Source: UBA1413 sp964567485 | GTDB lineage: Bacteria; Bacteroidota; Bacteroidia; Bacteroidales; Prolixibacteraceae | DNA: 64,000 nucleotides | NCBI GenBank assembly: GCA_964567485.1 | Contig: CAZMMX010000017.1 | Coordinates: forward strand, 1-64,000 | Reading direction: 5' to 3' | Shown: one piece after another, positions 34,630 through 43,756 of the stretch | Layout: each line of letters begins with the position of its first letter | Position numbering within the stretch: position 1 is the stretch's first letter | Notes under the pieces: model-generated | The model's database searches: none | Told to the model about the DNA's origin: nothing | Seen by the model: the letters and a program-made list of their open reading frames with translations, nothing else | Made by a program: the position numbers and the translations under genes

Positions 34630-34794
34630 TTAGCCGGAGTGCCGGGTTGTTGTGGAGGGTGATGATGGATCATGAAGGGTATAGGCCGGACAATTGCAGG
34701 TTTTGCAGGAGCAGGCCAACACCAGTGCCAGCAGTAACAGCACAAATTTCCACCCGGAAGATGCCCTGCAGAAAAATAGGTTCTTTATCATCAT
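34630..34794 (-). CDS. Small lipoprotein, 54 residues, cysteine-rich
   Basis: The minus-strand frame begins with two ATG codons (34794 or 34791) and encodes a short basic N-terminus, a hydrophobic core (about residues 17-27) and a lipobox LVLAC with C28. The mature peptide opens CSCKTCNCPAY and ends in a proline/serine/threonine-rich tail. This resembles tiny Cys-rich Bacteroidota lipoproteins, though no named family is claimed. The four closely spaced cysteines after C28 could bind metal or form disulfides. The signal peptide is the main support. Confidence 0.6.
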   Translation of the reverse strand: MMIKNLFFCRASSGWKFVLLLLALVLACSCKTCNCPAYTLHDPSSPSTTTRHSG

Positions 34795-35153
34795 GTTTCA
34801 GAATTGAATTTATTTCAGCCTTCCTAACGAATTTCTTTAAAAAAGAGTATATTTGACAGTTGGTTTCCGCTGGTTACAGGAGATTCCGGCCTGTGAAAGC
34901 TTAAGGTATTAACAATTAAGGATTTTAGTTTAACCATAAAATTCAGGATTTGTTGGAAAAAAAATGGCAAATTATTGAAAAGATAGGCAAAAACGTGCGT
35001 AATATTGAAAGAATTATTTTGTACTTTGCATATAAATTTCATAGGTTTGTATAATAGGTTTTTAAAAGAAGACAATTATGTCTGAAAATTTATATTATTT
35101 ATTAATAAATCAAAATCAATCAATCAATTAAGTTCAATTAAAAGCAAGTTGCT
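34795..35153. other. AT-rich leader upstream of the giant secreted protein
   Basis: About 359 AT-rich bases hold no supported gene. TATATTTG at 34848-34855 matches the -7 consensus but lacks a good -33 element. A TACTTTGC at about 35021-35028 is another promoter-like site closer to the gene. The 130-base AT-rich leader before the start may allow regulation. Confidence 0.45.
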
Positions 35154-38100
35154 ATGAAAAAATTTACTAGAGATTTCTTGCTCGGAGAACTTAGCTTTTG
35201 GCGGTTTCTTCGTAAAATTGGCTTAAGCATGGTGGTTGTTTTCTGGGCGTCACTGGCCTTTGGCCAGGATTTTCAGCCCCAGGAGACCTATCATGTGAAG
35301 GCCGATCTTGTCAGTACATGTTATCAGTTGGATAACGTGTATGAAGTGCAGGTATCGATGCAGGATTTTATCCTGATCGATACGTTCCATGTGGAGCTCA
35401 CCTATGATGCCACTAAGTTTGCTTTTCTCGGTGTGGCCGATGTACACGCCTCCGTTTCAACGATGGTCGTGTCGGAAACCACTCCCGGCAGAATCGTATT
35501 CAACTGGGGCAATGCGGCAGCCACTCCTGTGAGTATTGCCGAGAGTGACAACTACCTCCACAATATCTTCAAACTGAAGTTTGGGGTGGATGGCTTCCAG
35601 CACAATTACGGACCTGTGGCTCCCACTCCTTTCCTGAGCAATTTGACATGGGATGTGGCCAAGTCCAACTTCTGGAATATCAAAACTCAGTCGGCCATTG
35701 CCAACAAGCAATATGATAATGGCAAACTGACCGTCACCCAGCAGTGGGATGGCATCGAAGTCTCTTCGGGACTGGCCAACTGCTACGGATCAACAACTGA
35801 AGCGACTGTTACCGTTCCCGCCAACGTGGCCGGAATGCAGTATTCCTTCAATGGCGCTACCTGGAGCAGTAATGCGACTTCTCCTGTTTCCGCTCCTTCT
35901 GCGAACAACACAGTTATGGTACGTCTCAATGGTTGTGTTTCCTATATTCATAACTTTGATGTGGAAGCTGCCGCTCCTTTGGAATTTACGGCAGCAAGCC
36001 CCGTCTATACCAACTGCCCCGGTGGTAATGGCGACATTACTATTTTAGGTAAAGGGGGTAACCCGGCTTATACCTATTATATTGTGCCTAGTGAAGATTG
36101 GTCTTTGGTCGCTGATGAACTCGACGATAACATCTTCTGCGAAACCTGCATCGATGAAATCCTGGAAGATTATGCCTTTAATACGGGTATCGTTCAGATG
36201 CCGGTGGGCGAATACATGGTCGCTATTCAGGATCAGAATGATTGCGCAACCCTTGCCGGTCCTAATAAAATGTCATGGTGGCAACCCGTCGAAGTCATCG
36301 ACGAACTCGATGCTTTCGGTGCTACGGTAACCGTGACCGATGCGACCTGCAACGGAAACGACGGACAGATCTCCATCACCCTCACCGGCGGTACCGCTTA
36401 TGAGGAAGGTTACGATGTCCTTTTCAACAATACCTACGTTGGCAAATGGTTCACTTATGAAACAGTGAAGGAAGTGGAATGTCCTACTCCTTCAGAAGTG
36501 AAGTGCTACAAGGGAATCCTGGTTCCCGGGGAATACACCATTGTTTTCCGTGATGCCAATGGTTGCGAATGGGATACCACGGTCACCGTGGGCATGCCCG
36601 ACGCTATCGACTTTGAAGTCAACCATACCGACACCGGTTGTGAAGAAGACAACGGTACTCTCTGGATTGTCGACGGCTCCGTCATTGGCGGAACCGGAAC
36701 CTTAACCAGCTGGACCTGGCGTTATAGCTATAACGATCCTAACTGGGCCCCTGAAAATGTGACTGAAGTTGGTGGTCTTGATGTTATGGCCGAAGGCCTG
36801 GCAGCCGGCGTTTACTATGTCGAAATCCAGGACTCCATGGGTTGCACCCAGGTATACCAGAATGAAATCGGTGACGATGCCATCAAAATTCTGGAATACG
36901 AATTCGAAGTCCAATACACCCCGATTGCCTGTTACGGCGGAACAACCGATGTGACTCTTGTCCCGGTTAACGGTACCGGAGGTCATGAATTCAACTTCAG
37001 CGTGGTTTCATATGGTCTCCCAGAACCACCCCCGTTCAAATCGGCGGCAGGTCGTAACGGAAATCTCTTTGAAGATCTCACCGCTGGTGTTTATACCTTT
37101 GTTATTAATGACGTCACCGCAGGTTGTACCTATTCCATGACGGTGGAAATTGACCAACCCGATCCTCTGTGGGCCAGTGTCGTTCCTTTCTTCACCATTC
37201 CTCCCACCTGTCCTGGTAATTCCGATGGAAACCTGGTGATCGCTGTTATGGGCGGAACTCCTGAAGCTGACGGAAGCTACTGGTACAAGATGGACAACAA
37301 CGCCTGGACCCGTGCCAGCGGATACAACACTTTTGCCATTGATACGGCTGCTCATACCATCCTGGTTAAGGATGCCAATGATTGTATTACTGAGCTGCGT
37401 TTCGACTGGCCCAACTTCGAGAATACAATCTCCTTCCCCGACAAAATTTACAACAAGTGCGCTCTTGAGAAAGTCAACCTGTTCAACGGTAACGCTTGGG
37501 ATGACTGGTTCACAGGCGAATGGGACTGGGATCAGTTCGAAGGTGTCGACCTCGATTTCGGATGGCTTGATCTTACCGAGTCCAACTGGTGGGGAATCCC
37601 GCTGGAACACTACATTGGGAATGTAACTTTCAACTACTGGATATGGACCTCGGAAAGAGGCTGGGAAGAAGTGCCCCTGCAGGGTGTTCAGCAGCTGAGG
37701 AACCCCATGTTCTACATCTCACAGACCGAAACCACGGCTGCCGGTATTTACGAAAACGGCCAGATCATCGGTCACCTCGACGCTTTCCCCGCCGGTACCT
37801 ACTATGTGGTAGCCAGGGATGAGTGGGGTTGCTACTCCAATGTCGAGAAAATTGAAATTATCGATCCTCTGCAGCTCGAAATCGAAGTCTCTTCGGAAGC
37901 TGCCGGTTGTGATGGTTCTACCGATGGCAAGATCATCGTGGAAGCTTTCAACGGACGTTTCCCCATCCCGGGTGTCATGGGACGCTACCAGTGGATGCTG
38001 ACACAGCAGCCTGAGATCTTTGACCATGCCAACTGGGTGGGTCAGGTGACCTGGAGGCCTTTCACCAATGGCGACATGATGAATGACAGCCTTGCCGTAC

Positions 38101-41100
38101 AGAATGTACAGGATGGCGTTTATTACATTGCCGTTCGTGATTATTGCGGTGTCGAAAATCCTGAACTCATCAAATTCTTCGGTCCCATCACCGTTGAAGG
38201 TTCCGCACCTGTTGCCATTACTGTGGTCAAGAGTGATGTGACCTGCAATATTTGGGATTACGATGAGGAAGAAGCCATCTCGGCTGAAGACGGTTCCATC
38301 ACCGCCACAGCTACCGGTGGTTCCAGCAACGTCTATACCTATACGCTGACCGCTTCCGGTTTCACAACCGTGAGCAACTCTACTGGTTTATTCACTGGTC
38401 TCGAAGGTGAAGTGGGTTCCGGAAAACCGTACACCCTTACTGTTGTTGATGACTCTCTGGGATGCCAGGCCGTTAAAACGATTTATATCATCAAACCTGA
38501 AGTTCTTTTCTTCGATTTCGAGAAGGTGAACGCTTCCTGCTTTGGTGTGAAAGACGGGATCATCCGCTACATTATCACCGGTGGTACCGCTCCCTATATG
38601 GAATCGACCAATAACGGTGCTAACTGGTTTGCCCTTGGCGATCCTGCCAGCAAATACTACTTCAACGAAGACCTCACCTTTGACCGTCGCGCCGGTGCCG
38701 GCACCTATGACATCATGATCAAAGATGCCCACGGTTGTATCGTAGGACCCGTCAGGGTGGTTATCGAAGAACCTGCCAAATTGGGTATTAAGGATGTGGC
38801 CACTACTATGCCGAGCTGCTCCGACGACGTTCCCATGACTGGAGTCGCTAACAATGGAACGATTAAGTTCAATATCGTTGGTGGTTGGAATGCCGTTGAC
38901 GGATTCAAATACTATGTGGAAGCCAAGAAGGGAACGGCAACGCCTGCCAGCATTACTTATGCCAACCAGGATCTTGCCTCTCTTGTGACCCTCACTGGTC
39001 TGACTGCTGGTGACTGGACCATCAAAGTGTACGAAAAGAACACGACCTGGACAGCATGGCCCGACCCGGTGCAACCTTACCGTATGAATCCTGATTATGA
39101 TGCTGACTTTGCTGATGGTTTCCCCTCAGAATTCCAGAATCCTGATGTGGACTGCGTTTACTCGACGGTCATCAAGGTGAACGAGCCTGCACCGCTGGCC
39201 ATGAATGTGGTGTTCAACCATGTGATCTGCCGCAATGATCCTTCCGGATCTATCGCTGCCACCATCACTGGAGGAACCAAACCTTATACCCTGAAACTGG
39301 AAGGTCCTGAAGGATCAATCTACTATCCGACCGGTGTTTCCAAGCTCCTGGGAGCCACAGCAGGCAACCATACCTGGAACAATCTGCCTTACGGCCACTA
39401 CAATGTTTTCATCACCGATGCCAATGGATGTTCGATTCCTTACGTATCCGGAGAAGTTAATAATGTAGACAGCCTGATGCTGGAGATGAAGCTTATTGAA
39501 AATGCCCTCTGTTTCGACGGTCTGGGTAAGATCAAGGTGGAAGCTTCCTATATCAATCCTTCCGATCCTGAAAACCCGGGCATCCGTGCCGGTGGTTTCA
39601 AATATGCCGTGGTGGACCACACCTATGACTTTGCAACCCTTGACGTCACCAAACTGCCATGGCAGGATTCACCTGAGTTCGAGGTGAAAGCCGGTAACTG
39701 GGTAGGTTTTGTGAAAGACGGCGCTGGTTGTGTCCAGGGATGGCCGACCGATGATGAAGGCGCCCCGATTCTGCACCACCGTGTACAGGTCAATCAGCCC
39801 GACATCGTGGAAGGTAGCTTTATCGCACAGAACGTTAGTTGTTTCGACGGTACCGATGGTGGAATTCAGGTGACCGGCATGTGGGGTGGTAACAACCATT
39901 CCTGGAGTGTCAAAATCACCGGTAATGACTACACCGGAACTCCTGTCAGTAAACTCTACGAAGATGTGAAGGTGGAAGATATCCTCGACGGTCTTAAAGC
40001 CAGCACAAACAAGACTTCGAATATTCCCGCAAGCGAGAAATACTCCGTTGTCTTCATCGATGTGGAAGGTTGCGAATCTCTGCCTTACCTGGTGGCGATT
40101 ACCCAGCCGATCCAGTTCCTGATCACCCTCGATGTCAAACAGGATGCTTTCATCTGTCCCGATGACCTCGCTGGTGTATACGAAATCCGCACCCTCCAGG
40201 GTGGTGTCGAGCCGATCGAATACATGTGGAATGTTTACGATAAAGAAGGTGGTAACCTGAAATTCACCGTGCCATGGGGTTATGATGTGGAAACTTATCA
40301 GGGAGCAGCCGGACTGTGGTACCATGCTTTTGCAAGGGATGCTAACGGTTGTATCGCTGAAGCCGATACCTTCATCACCAAGCCTGCTGGTATTGAATTC
40401 GTCAGCTTTGATGATCTGAGCTGCTATAATGATCCTACCGCTACCGTGGAGATTACGGTTACCGGTGATCCTGGCCGTACTTTCACCCTGCAGTATCGCA
40501 AATATCCGTCGACCACCTGGGTGAATTACGATGGTACCTTTACTGATAAGATTGTCGTCAGCGGTCTGACCTATGGCGATGGTTCGGAAGTCGAAGGCCA
40601 CTACTACTTCAAAGCAACTGACAATATGGGTTGCACCAAGGAAAGCGCTCGTATCACCTTCGTCCCCGTGCAGCAGAAGCTTGCAGTTACTGTGTGCTGT
40701 ATCGAAGAACTCGAATGCACCGGAAACGCCACGATCACTGCTGGTGGTGGTACTCAGCCTTATGTAGTTACTGTGGCTGGTAACGTGGTGGATATCACCA
40801 CTGACGGAAGCTTCACTTTTGAGTTCCCTGCCGGAACCCATGAAGTGGTGATCACCGATGCCCATAATTGTGTGGCTACTACATCCTTCACCATCAATGC
40901 CAATCTGGTGACCCGTGAAGCTGAATTCCATGGTTACAAATGGGAAGAAGCCGCAGTGGTGGATGCCGAAGCTGGTGTCGATACCATGCTGGTGGCTGGT
41001 GAATATACCTTCGTCTATGACTACAATGGTTGCGAGCGTACGCTCAACGTAACCGTCATCGATGACATGGTTCATCCTGCTACTATTGCTGAAATTCAGG

Positions 41101-41882
41101 GTAGTGCCGATGCTTCCCCGCTGGTGGATCTCTACCGTGAAATTTCCGGTACGGTTACCGGTTATGTCCCGGGTATGGGTTACTTCGTGCAGGATGCCGT
41201 GGCTCCCTGGAGCGGAATCTGGGTGGCTGATCCCACGCTGGTGACCGTCGAAGGTAATGGTGTGAAGGTGGAAGGTGCCATCTCAGAAGTGAATGCCGTA
41301 ACTACTCTGACCGCTGCCAAGGCTGTCATCATCAATCCTCCGCTGGCCATCACCGCGATTGTCGTGGCTGACCCGAGTGCCGCCAAGGATGAGAAATACG
41401 AAAGTGTCCTCGTTAAGGTAGAAGGTGCCCGCTTCATGGGTACCCCAATGCCCGACGGTAGCTGGGTTATCTTTACTGAAGAAACCAATACGGTTACGGT
41501 CAATGACATGATGTATCCTTACGAACCGAAAGATGGCCACTACTACAACGTCACCGGCGTTGTCAACGGTGCCCATGACCTCTATAAACTTGAGCCCAGG
41601 AAACTGGAAGATGTGGTTGACCTGAATGCTACCACACCCACTATAGATCCTGCCAACTTGCAGTTTAAAGTTTATCCGAACCCGTTCAGCGATGTTCTGA
41701 ATATTGATAACGCCGACAGACTGACTCGCGTCACTGTGACCAATATTGCCGGCCAGCGCGTCATCGATGTCCAGTATCCCGAACGTGTGATCCGTACTTC
41801 TAATCTGGTTAGCGGTGTATACGTGGTGACTCTGTTCACTGAGAACGGCATTGCCAAATCAGAAAGGATAGTCAAAAGGTAA
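35154..41882 (+). CDS. Giant secreted SprB-type repeat protein with type IX sorting tail
   Basis: The 2242-residue protein has a signal peptide (cleavage about 37/38, ASLAFGQD), a cohesin-like beta domain (about 45-160) and roughly 15-17 SprB-like repeats. The repeats share a CxGxxDGxI...GG..PY pattern and usually close with D-x2-3-GC. Residues ~1965-2150 resemble an OB-fold DUF5689-like domain (ISGTVTGYVPGMGYFVQD). The last ~75 residues form a type A sorting domain (LQFKVYPNPFSDVLNI to SERIVKR), directing export through the type IX system and surface attachment. SprB repeats occur in cell-surface adhesins, including gliding adhesins, but many relatives serve other adhesion roles. It is monocistronic with a terminator. 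Function in motility, adhesion or matrix is inference. Confidence 0.9.
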   Translation: MKKFTRDFLLGELSFWRFLRKIGLSMVVVFWASLAFGQDFQPQETYHVKADLVSTCYQLDNVYEVQVSMQDFILIDTFHVELTYDATKFAFLGVADVHASVSTMVVSETTPGRIVFNWGNAAATPVSIAESDNYLHNIFKLKFGVDGFQHNYGPVAPTPFLSNLTWDVAKSNFWNIKTQSAIANKQYDNGKLTVTQQWDGIEVSSGLANCYGSTTEATVTVPANVAGMQYSFNGATWSSNATSPVSAPSANNTVMVRLNGCVSYIHNFDVEAAAPLEFTAASPVYTNCPGGNGDITILGKGGNPAYTYYIVPSEDWSLVADELDDNIFCETCIDEILEDYAFNTGIVQMPVGEYMVAIQDQNDCATLAGPNKMSWWQPVEVIDELDAFGATVTVTDATCNGNDGQISITLTGGTAYEEGYDVLFNNTYVGKWFTYETVKEVECPTPSEVKCYKGILVPGEYTIVFRDANGCEWDTTVTVGMPDAIDFEVNHTDTGCEEDNGTLWIVDGSVIGGTGTLTSWTWRYSYNDPNWAPENVTEVGGLDVMAEGLAAGVYYVEIQDSMGCTQVYQNEIGDDAIKILEYEFEVQYTPIACYGGTTDVTLVPVNGTGGHEFNFSVVSYGLPEPPPFKSAAGRNGNLFEDLTAGVYTFVINDVTAGCTYSMTVEIDQPDPLWASVVPFFTIPPTCPGNSDGNLVIAVMGGTPEADGSYWYKMDNNAWTRASGYNTFAIDTAAHTILVKDANDCITELRFDWPNFENTISFPDKIYNKCALEKVNLFNGNAWDDWFTGEWDWDQFEGVDLDFGWLDLTESNWWGIPLEHYIGNVTFNYWIWTSERGWEEVPLQGVQQLRNPMFYISQTETTAAGIYENGQIIGHLDAFPAGTYYVVARDEWGCYSNVEKIEIIDPLQLEIEVSSEAAGCDGSTDGKIIVEAFNGRFPIPGVMGRYQWMLTQQPEIFDHANWVGQVTWRPFTNGDMMNDSLAVQNVQDGVYYIAVRDYCGVENPELIKFFGPITVEGSAPVAITVVKSDVTCNIWDYDEEEAISAEDGSITATATGGSSNVYTYTLTASGFTTVSNSTGLFTGLEGEVGSGKPYTLTVVDDSLGCQAVKTIYIIKPEVLFFDFEKVNASCFGVKDGIIRYIITGGTAPYMESTNNGANWFALGDPASKYYFNEDLTFDRRAGAGTYDIMIKDAHGCIVGPVRVVIEEPAKLGIKDVATTMPSCSDDVPMTGVANNGTIKFNIVGGWNAVDGFKYYVEAKKGTATPASITYANQDLASLVTLTGLTAGDWTIKVYEKNTTWTAWPDPVQPYRMNPDYDADFADGFPSEFQNPDVDCVYSTVIKVNEPAPLAMNVVFNHVICRNDPSGSIAATITGGTKPYTLKLEGPEGSIYYPTGVSKLLGATAGNHTWNNLPYGHYNVFITDANGCSIPYVSGEVNNVDSLMLEMKLIENALCFDGLGKIKVEASYINPSDPENPGIRAGGFKYAVVDHTYDFATLDVTKLPWQDSPEFEVKAGNWVGFVKDGAGCVQGWPTDDEGAPILHHRVQVNQPDIVEGSFIAQNVSCFDGTDGGIQVTGMWGGNNHSWSVKITGNDYTGTPVSKLYEDVKVEDILDGLKASTNKTSNIPASEKYSVVFIDVEGCESLPYLVAITQPIQFLITLDVKQDAFICPDDLAGVYEIRTLQGGVEPIEYMWNVYDKEGGNLKFTVPWGYDVETYQGAAGLWYHAFARDANGCIAEADTFITKPAGIEFVSFDDLSCYNDPTATVEITVTGDPGRTFTLQYRKYPSTTWVNYDGTFTDKIVVSGLTYGDGSEVEGHYYFKATDNMGCTKESARITFVPVQQKLAVTVCCIEELECTGNATITAGGGTQPYVVTVAGNVVDITTDGSFTFEFPAGTHEVVITDAHNCVATTSFTINANLVTREAEFHGYKWEEAAVVDAEAGVDTMLVAGEYTFVYDYNGCERTLNVTVIDDMVHPATIAEIQGSADASPLVDLYREISGTVTGYVPGMGYFVQDAVAPWSGIWVADPTLVTVEGNGVKVEGAISEVNAVTTLTAAKAVIINPPLAITAIVVADPSAAKDEKYESVLVKVEGARFMGTPMPDGSWVIFTEETNTVTVNDMMYPYEPKDGHYYNVTGVVNGAHDLYKLEPRKLEDVVDLNATTPTIDPANLQFKVYPNPFSDVLNIDNADRLTRVTVTNIAGQRVIDVQYPERVIRTSNLVSGVYVVTLFTENGIAKSERIVKR

Positions 41883-41899
41883 TACCGAATTGATTGATT

Positions 41900-41931
41900 A
41901 AAAAGGGGGAGCCGAAAGGTTCCCCTTTTTT
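41900..41931 (+). terminator. Intrinsic terminator of the giant protein gene
   Basis: AAAAAGGGGGAGCC pairs with GGTTCCCCTTTTT (one bulge and G-T pairs) around GAAA, followed by a short T run. It lies 18 bases past the stop. Confidence 0.8.
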
Positions 41932-42024
41932 ATTCCCCCCCCTAAATTCCCCTAAGCACAGATTACGACCTACTTGTGATAAGATTGCTATCAGTGTTTA
42001 ACATAAATAAATGAGCACGCTTGT

Positions 42025-42127
42025 ATTCCGGTGAGTGCATTCCCTGCCGGCTCTGCCGTGGGTTAGCGAAAATGACACTAAAAAGTACCTTGACGGAATC
42101 GGATTCCTCGCAGGCTCTGCCGCGGGG
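42025..42127. repeat. REP-like intergenic repeat, copy 2
   Basis: This copy matches the element at 11813-11924 in the same orientation along most of its length, including the ATTCCGGTGAG start, the two hairpin units around GGCTCTGCC and the CCTTGACGGAATCGGATTCC spacer. The second unit ends with a slightly longer CGGGG arm. It lies 50 bases before the end of the convergent GT gene. Confidence 0.8.
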
Positions 42128-42176
42128 AGTTTTAATCTACTGGAATGTAAAGGTGAGTGGGGGAGAACGACAGGCC

Positions 42177-42884
42177 TCAGATTCTGTCGCGGTGATGCAG
42201 AAGTTTGTGGATATAATACTTGAGGGGGTGGGAATATTTGAGTTGCTTCCAGGGGCGGCTGCTGTGGGGAAGGTGAAGCACCCCGTTTTCCATGATCAGA
42301 TAATTCCTGAAGCCGAGTTTTCGCGCCTGGCGGCTGATAAATATATCAAACCAGTCTTTCTGAGGCGAGAGTCCTGAAAAGTCATAATGGCTCATAAATT
42401 CCCGGGAAATCAAGGTGCAGCAAAAACTAAGGCTCCGTGAGGTTTCTGACCATGCAGTTTTTCCCTTTTTTACGTTCCCGTATGGAAAATTGAAATTTCC
42501 TGTTTCGTCAACGGTAATCACCCCAACAAGTCCGGCATTTCCGGTTTGCGAAGTCACCGACAGAAGGTCGGGAATGGTGTGAGATCTGATAACGACATCT
42601 GATTCTATGATAATGAGAGGAAGTCCTTTTTGGAGGGCCATCTTCTGGGCCATTTGGAGCACCAGTTTGTAATTGGGGGAGGGGTTGCCGGTGTGGTCGG
42701 CCAGGTCAATGAGGGTATATCCGTATTTATCTCTGTTTTGCCTGAGATAATCCCGGGTTTCTGTGGCGCTGAAATCGTCAAATACCACATATTCAAACTC
42801 TCCTTCGGCTGATGCCACGGCTTCGATAGTTCTCCGTGTGGTGGCCGGAGAGTCCTTGACAGGGGTAATGACCAGGGCTTTCAT
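42177..42884 (-). CDS. Glycosyltransferase family 2-like protein
   Basis: The 235-residue GT-A protein begins MKALVITPVKDSPATTRRTI and has FDDFSATETRDYLRQN (near 35-50) and IIESDVVIRS with a possible metal-binding acidic pair near 95. No membrane segment follows. It resembles short glycan-modifying GT2 enzymes; the acceptor is unknown. It lies 2 bases from the SDR gene on the same strand, so the two are likely cotranscribed. Confidence 0.8.
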   Translation of the reverse strand: MKALVITPVKDSPATTRRTIEAVASAEGEFEYVVFDDFSATETRDYLRQNRDKYGYTLIDLADHTGNPSPNYKLVLQMAQKMALQKGLPLIIIESDVVIRSHTIPDLLSVTSQTGNAGLVGVITVDETGNFNFPYGNVKKGKTAWSETSRSLSFCCTLISREFMSHYDFSGLSPQKDWFDIFISRQARKLGFRNYLIMENGVLHLPHSSRPWKQLKYSHPLKYYIHKLLHHRDRI

Positions 42885-42886
42885 GG

Positions 42887-43648
42887 TTAACCCTCCCTGT
42901 AAAAATCGCGTGAATAGGCCTGGGCTGTAGGCATGATCAGAAGATCATCAATACAGACATGGGGTGGCCGCGTGATGATGAATAATATGGTTTCAGCAAT
43001 ATCTTCGGCGCTCAGGGGAATAAACCCTTCGTACACTTTATCAGCCCGTTCCTGGTCCCCTTTAAAGCGTACCGTGGAGAATTCCGTCTTCACTGCTCCC
43101 GGGGCCACTGAGCTTACCCTGATGCCATATTTTACCATATCGAGGCGCATAGCCTTGGTCAGTGACTGAACCGCGTGTTTGGTGGCGCAGTATACATTTC
43201 CCATCGGGTAAGTCTCTTTTCCCGCAATAGAGGAGATATTTACGATATGGCCCTTTTTTCTTTCCACCATTATGGGGGCTATTCTACGGGTTACATACAA
43301 TAGTCCTTTTAGATTGGTATCGATCATTTCTTCCCAGTCGGTGAGTGACCCTTCCTGCAGGGGACTTAATCCGGCAGCCAGACCGGCATTGTTGATGAGA
43401 ATATCAACAGTGCGGAAGGCCTCGGGAAGGCTGGCGATGGCCTTGTCTGCCTCTTCTTGTTGTCTGATATCGAAGGTGAGGGTGCAAACCGGTGTTGAAA
43501 AACTGTTTTCGAGTTCCTCCTTCAGTCTTTCCAGCCTCTCTGCCCGTCTGCCCGTGAGAACCAGCCGGTACCCTTTTTCTGCCAGAAGTCTGGCGGTGGC
43601 CGCCCCAATGCCTGATGTGGCTCCCGTAATGAATACTGTTTCGGTCAT
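42887..43648 (-). CDS. Short-chain dehydrogenase/reductase (YdfG-like)
   Basis: The 253-residue protein has the cofactor loop TGATSGIG (about 8-15), NNAG, and the catalytic Ser-Tyr-Lys in NISSIAGKETYPMGNVYCATKHA. Residues after the glycine loop (GRRAERL) favour NADP. It is close in style to YdfG-type 3-hydroxy acid dehydrogenases, but many SDR substrates are possible. It precedes the GT2 gene on the same strand. Confidence 0.9.
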   Translation of the reverse strand: MTETVFITGATSGIGAATARLLAEKGYRLVLTGRRAERLERLKEELENSFSTPVCTLTFDIRQQEEADKAIASLPEAFRTVDILINNAGLAAGLSPLQEGSLTDWEEMIDTNLKGLLYVTRRIAPIMVERKKGHIVNISSIAGKETYPMGNVYCATKHAVQSLTKAMRLDMVKYGIRVSSVAPGAVKTEFSTVRFKGDQERADKVYEGFIPLSAEDIAETILFIITRPPHVCIDDLLIMPTAQAYSRDFYREG

Positions 43649-43720
43649 GATCCCATCCTCTTAATTACGCCCCGAAATTAAAAAAAAGTGGAGAGTCGGT
43701 GGAATTATCAGTCACTTAAT

Positions 43721-43728
43721 TACCTTTG
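43721..43728 (+). promoter_or_regulatory. Predicted -7 element of the PurL-like gene
   Basis: TACCTTTG is a perfect TAnnTTTG match 28 bases before the start of the gene at 43757. No clear -33 TTTG was found at 19-20 bases upstream. Confidence 0.5.
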
Positions 43729-43756
43729 TTTAGACGAATTTTAAATATTCCGGGCT

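Noticed and set aside
34425..34745. 106-codon minus-strand frame across the inverted repeat
   Set aside because: It overlaps the 54-aa lipoprotein in another frame, spans the stem-loop and has unnatural composition (long Trp/His/Pro-rich start).
39669..41075. 468-codon frame antisense to the giant secreted protein
   Set aside because: Produced by codon bias of the plus-strand repeat gene; composition is unnatural (His and Ile rich) and no family is seen.
35154..41882. Repeat protein as a possible CRISPR or tandem DNA repeat array
   Set aside because: The similarity is at protein level only, with diverged DNA and variable unit lengths.
42021..42377. 118-codon plus-strand frame over the REP-like repeat and GT gene
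   Set aside because: It reads through the repeat and runs antisense to a recognisable glycosyltransferase.
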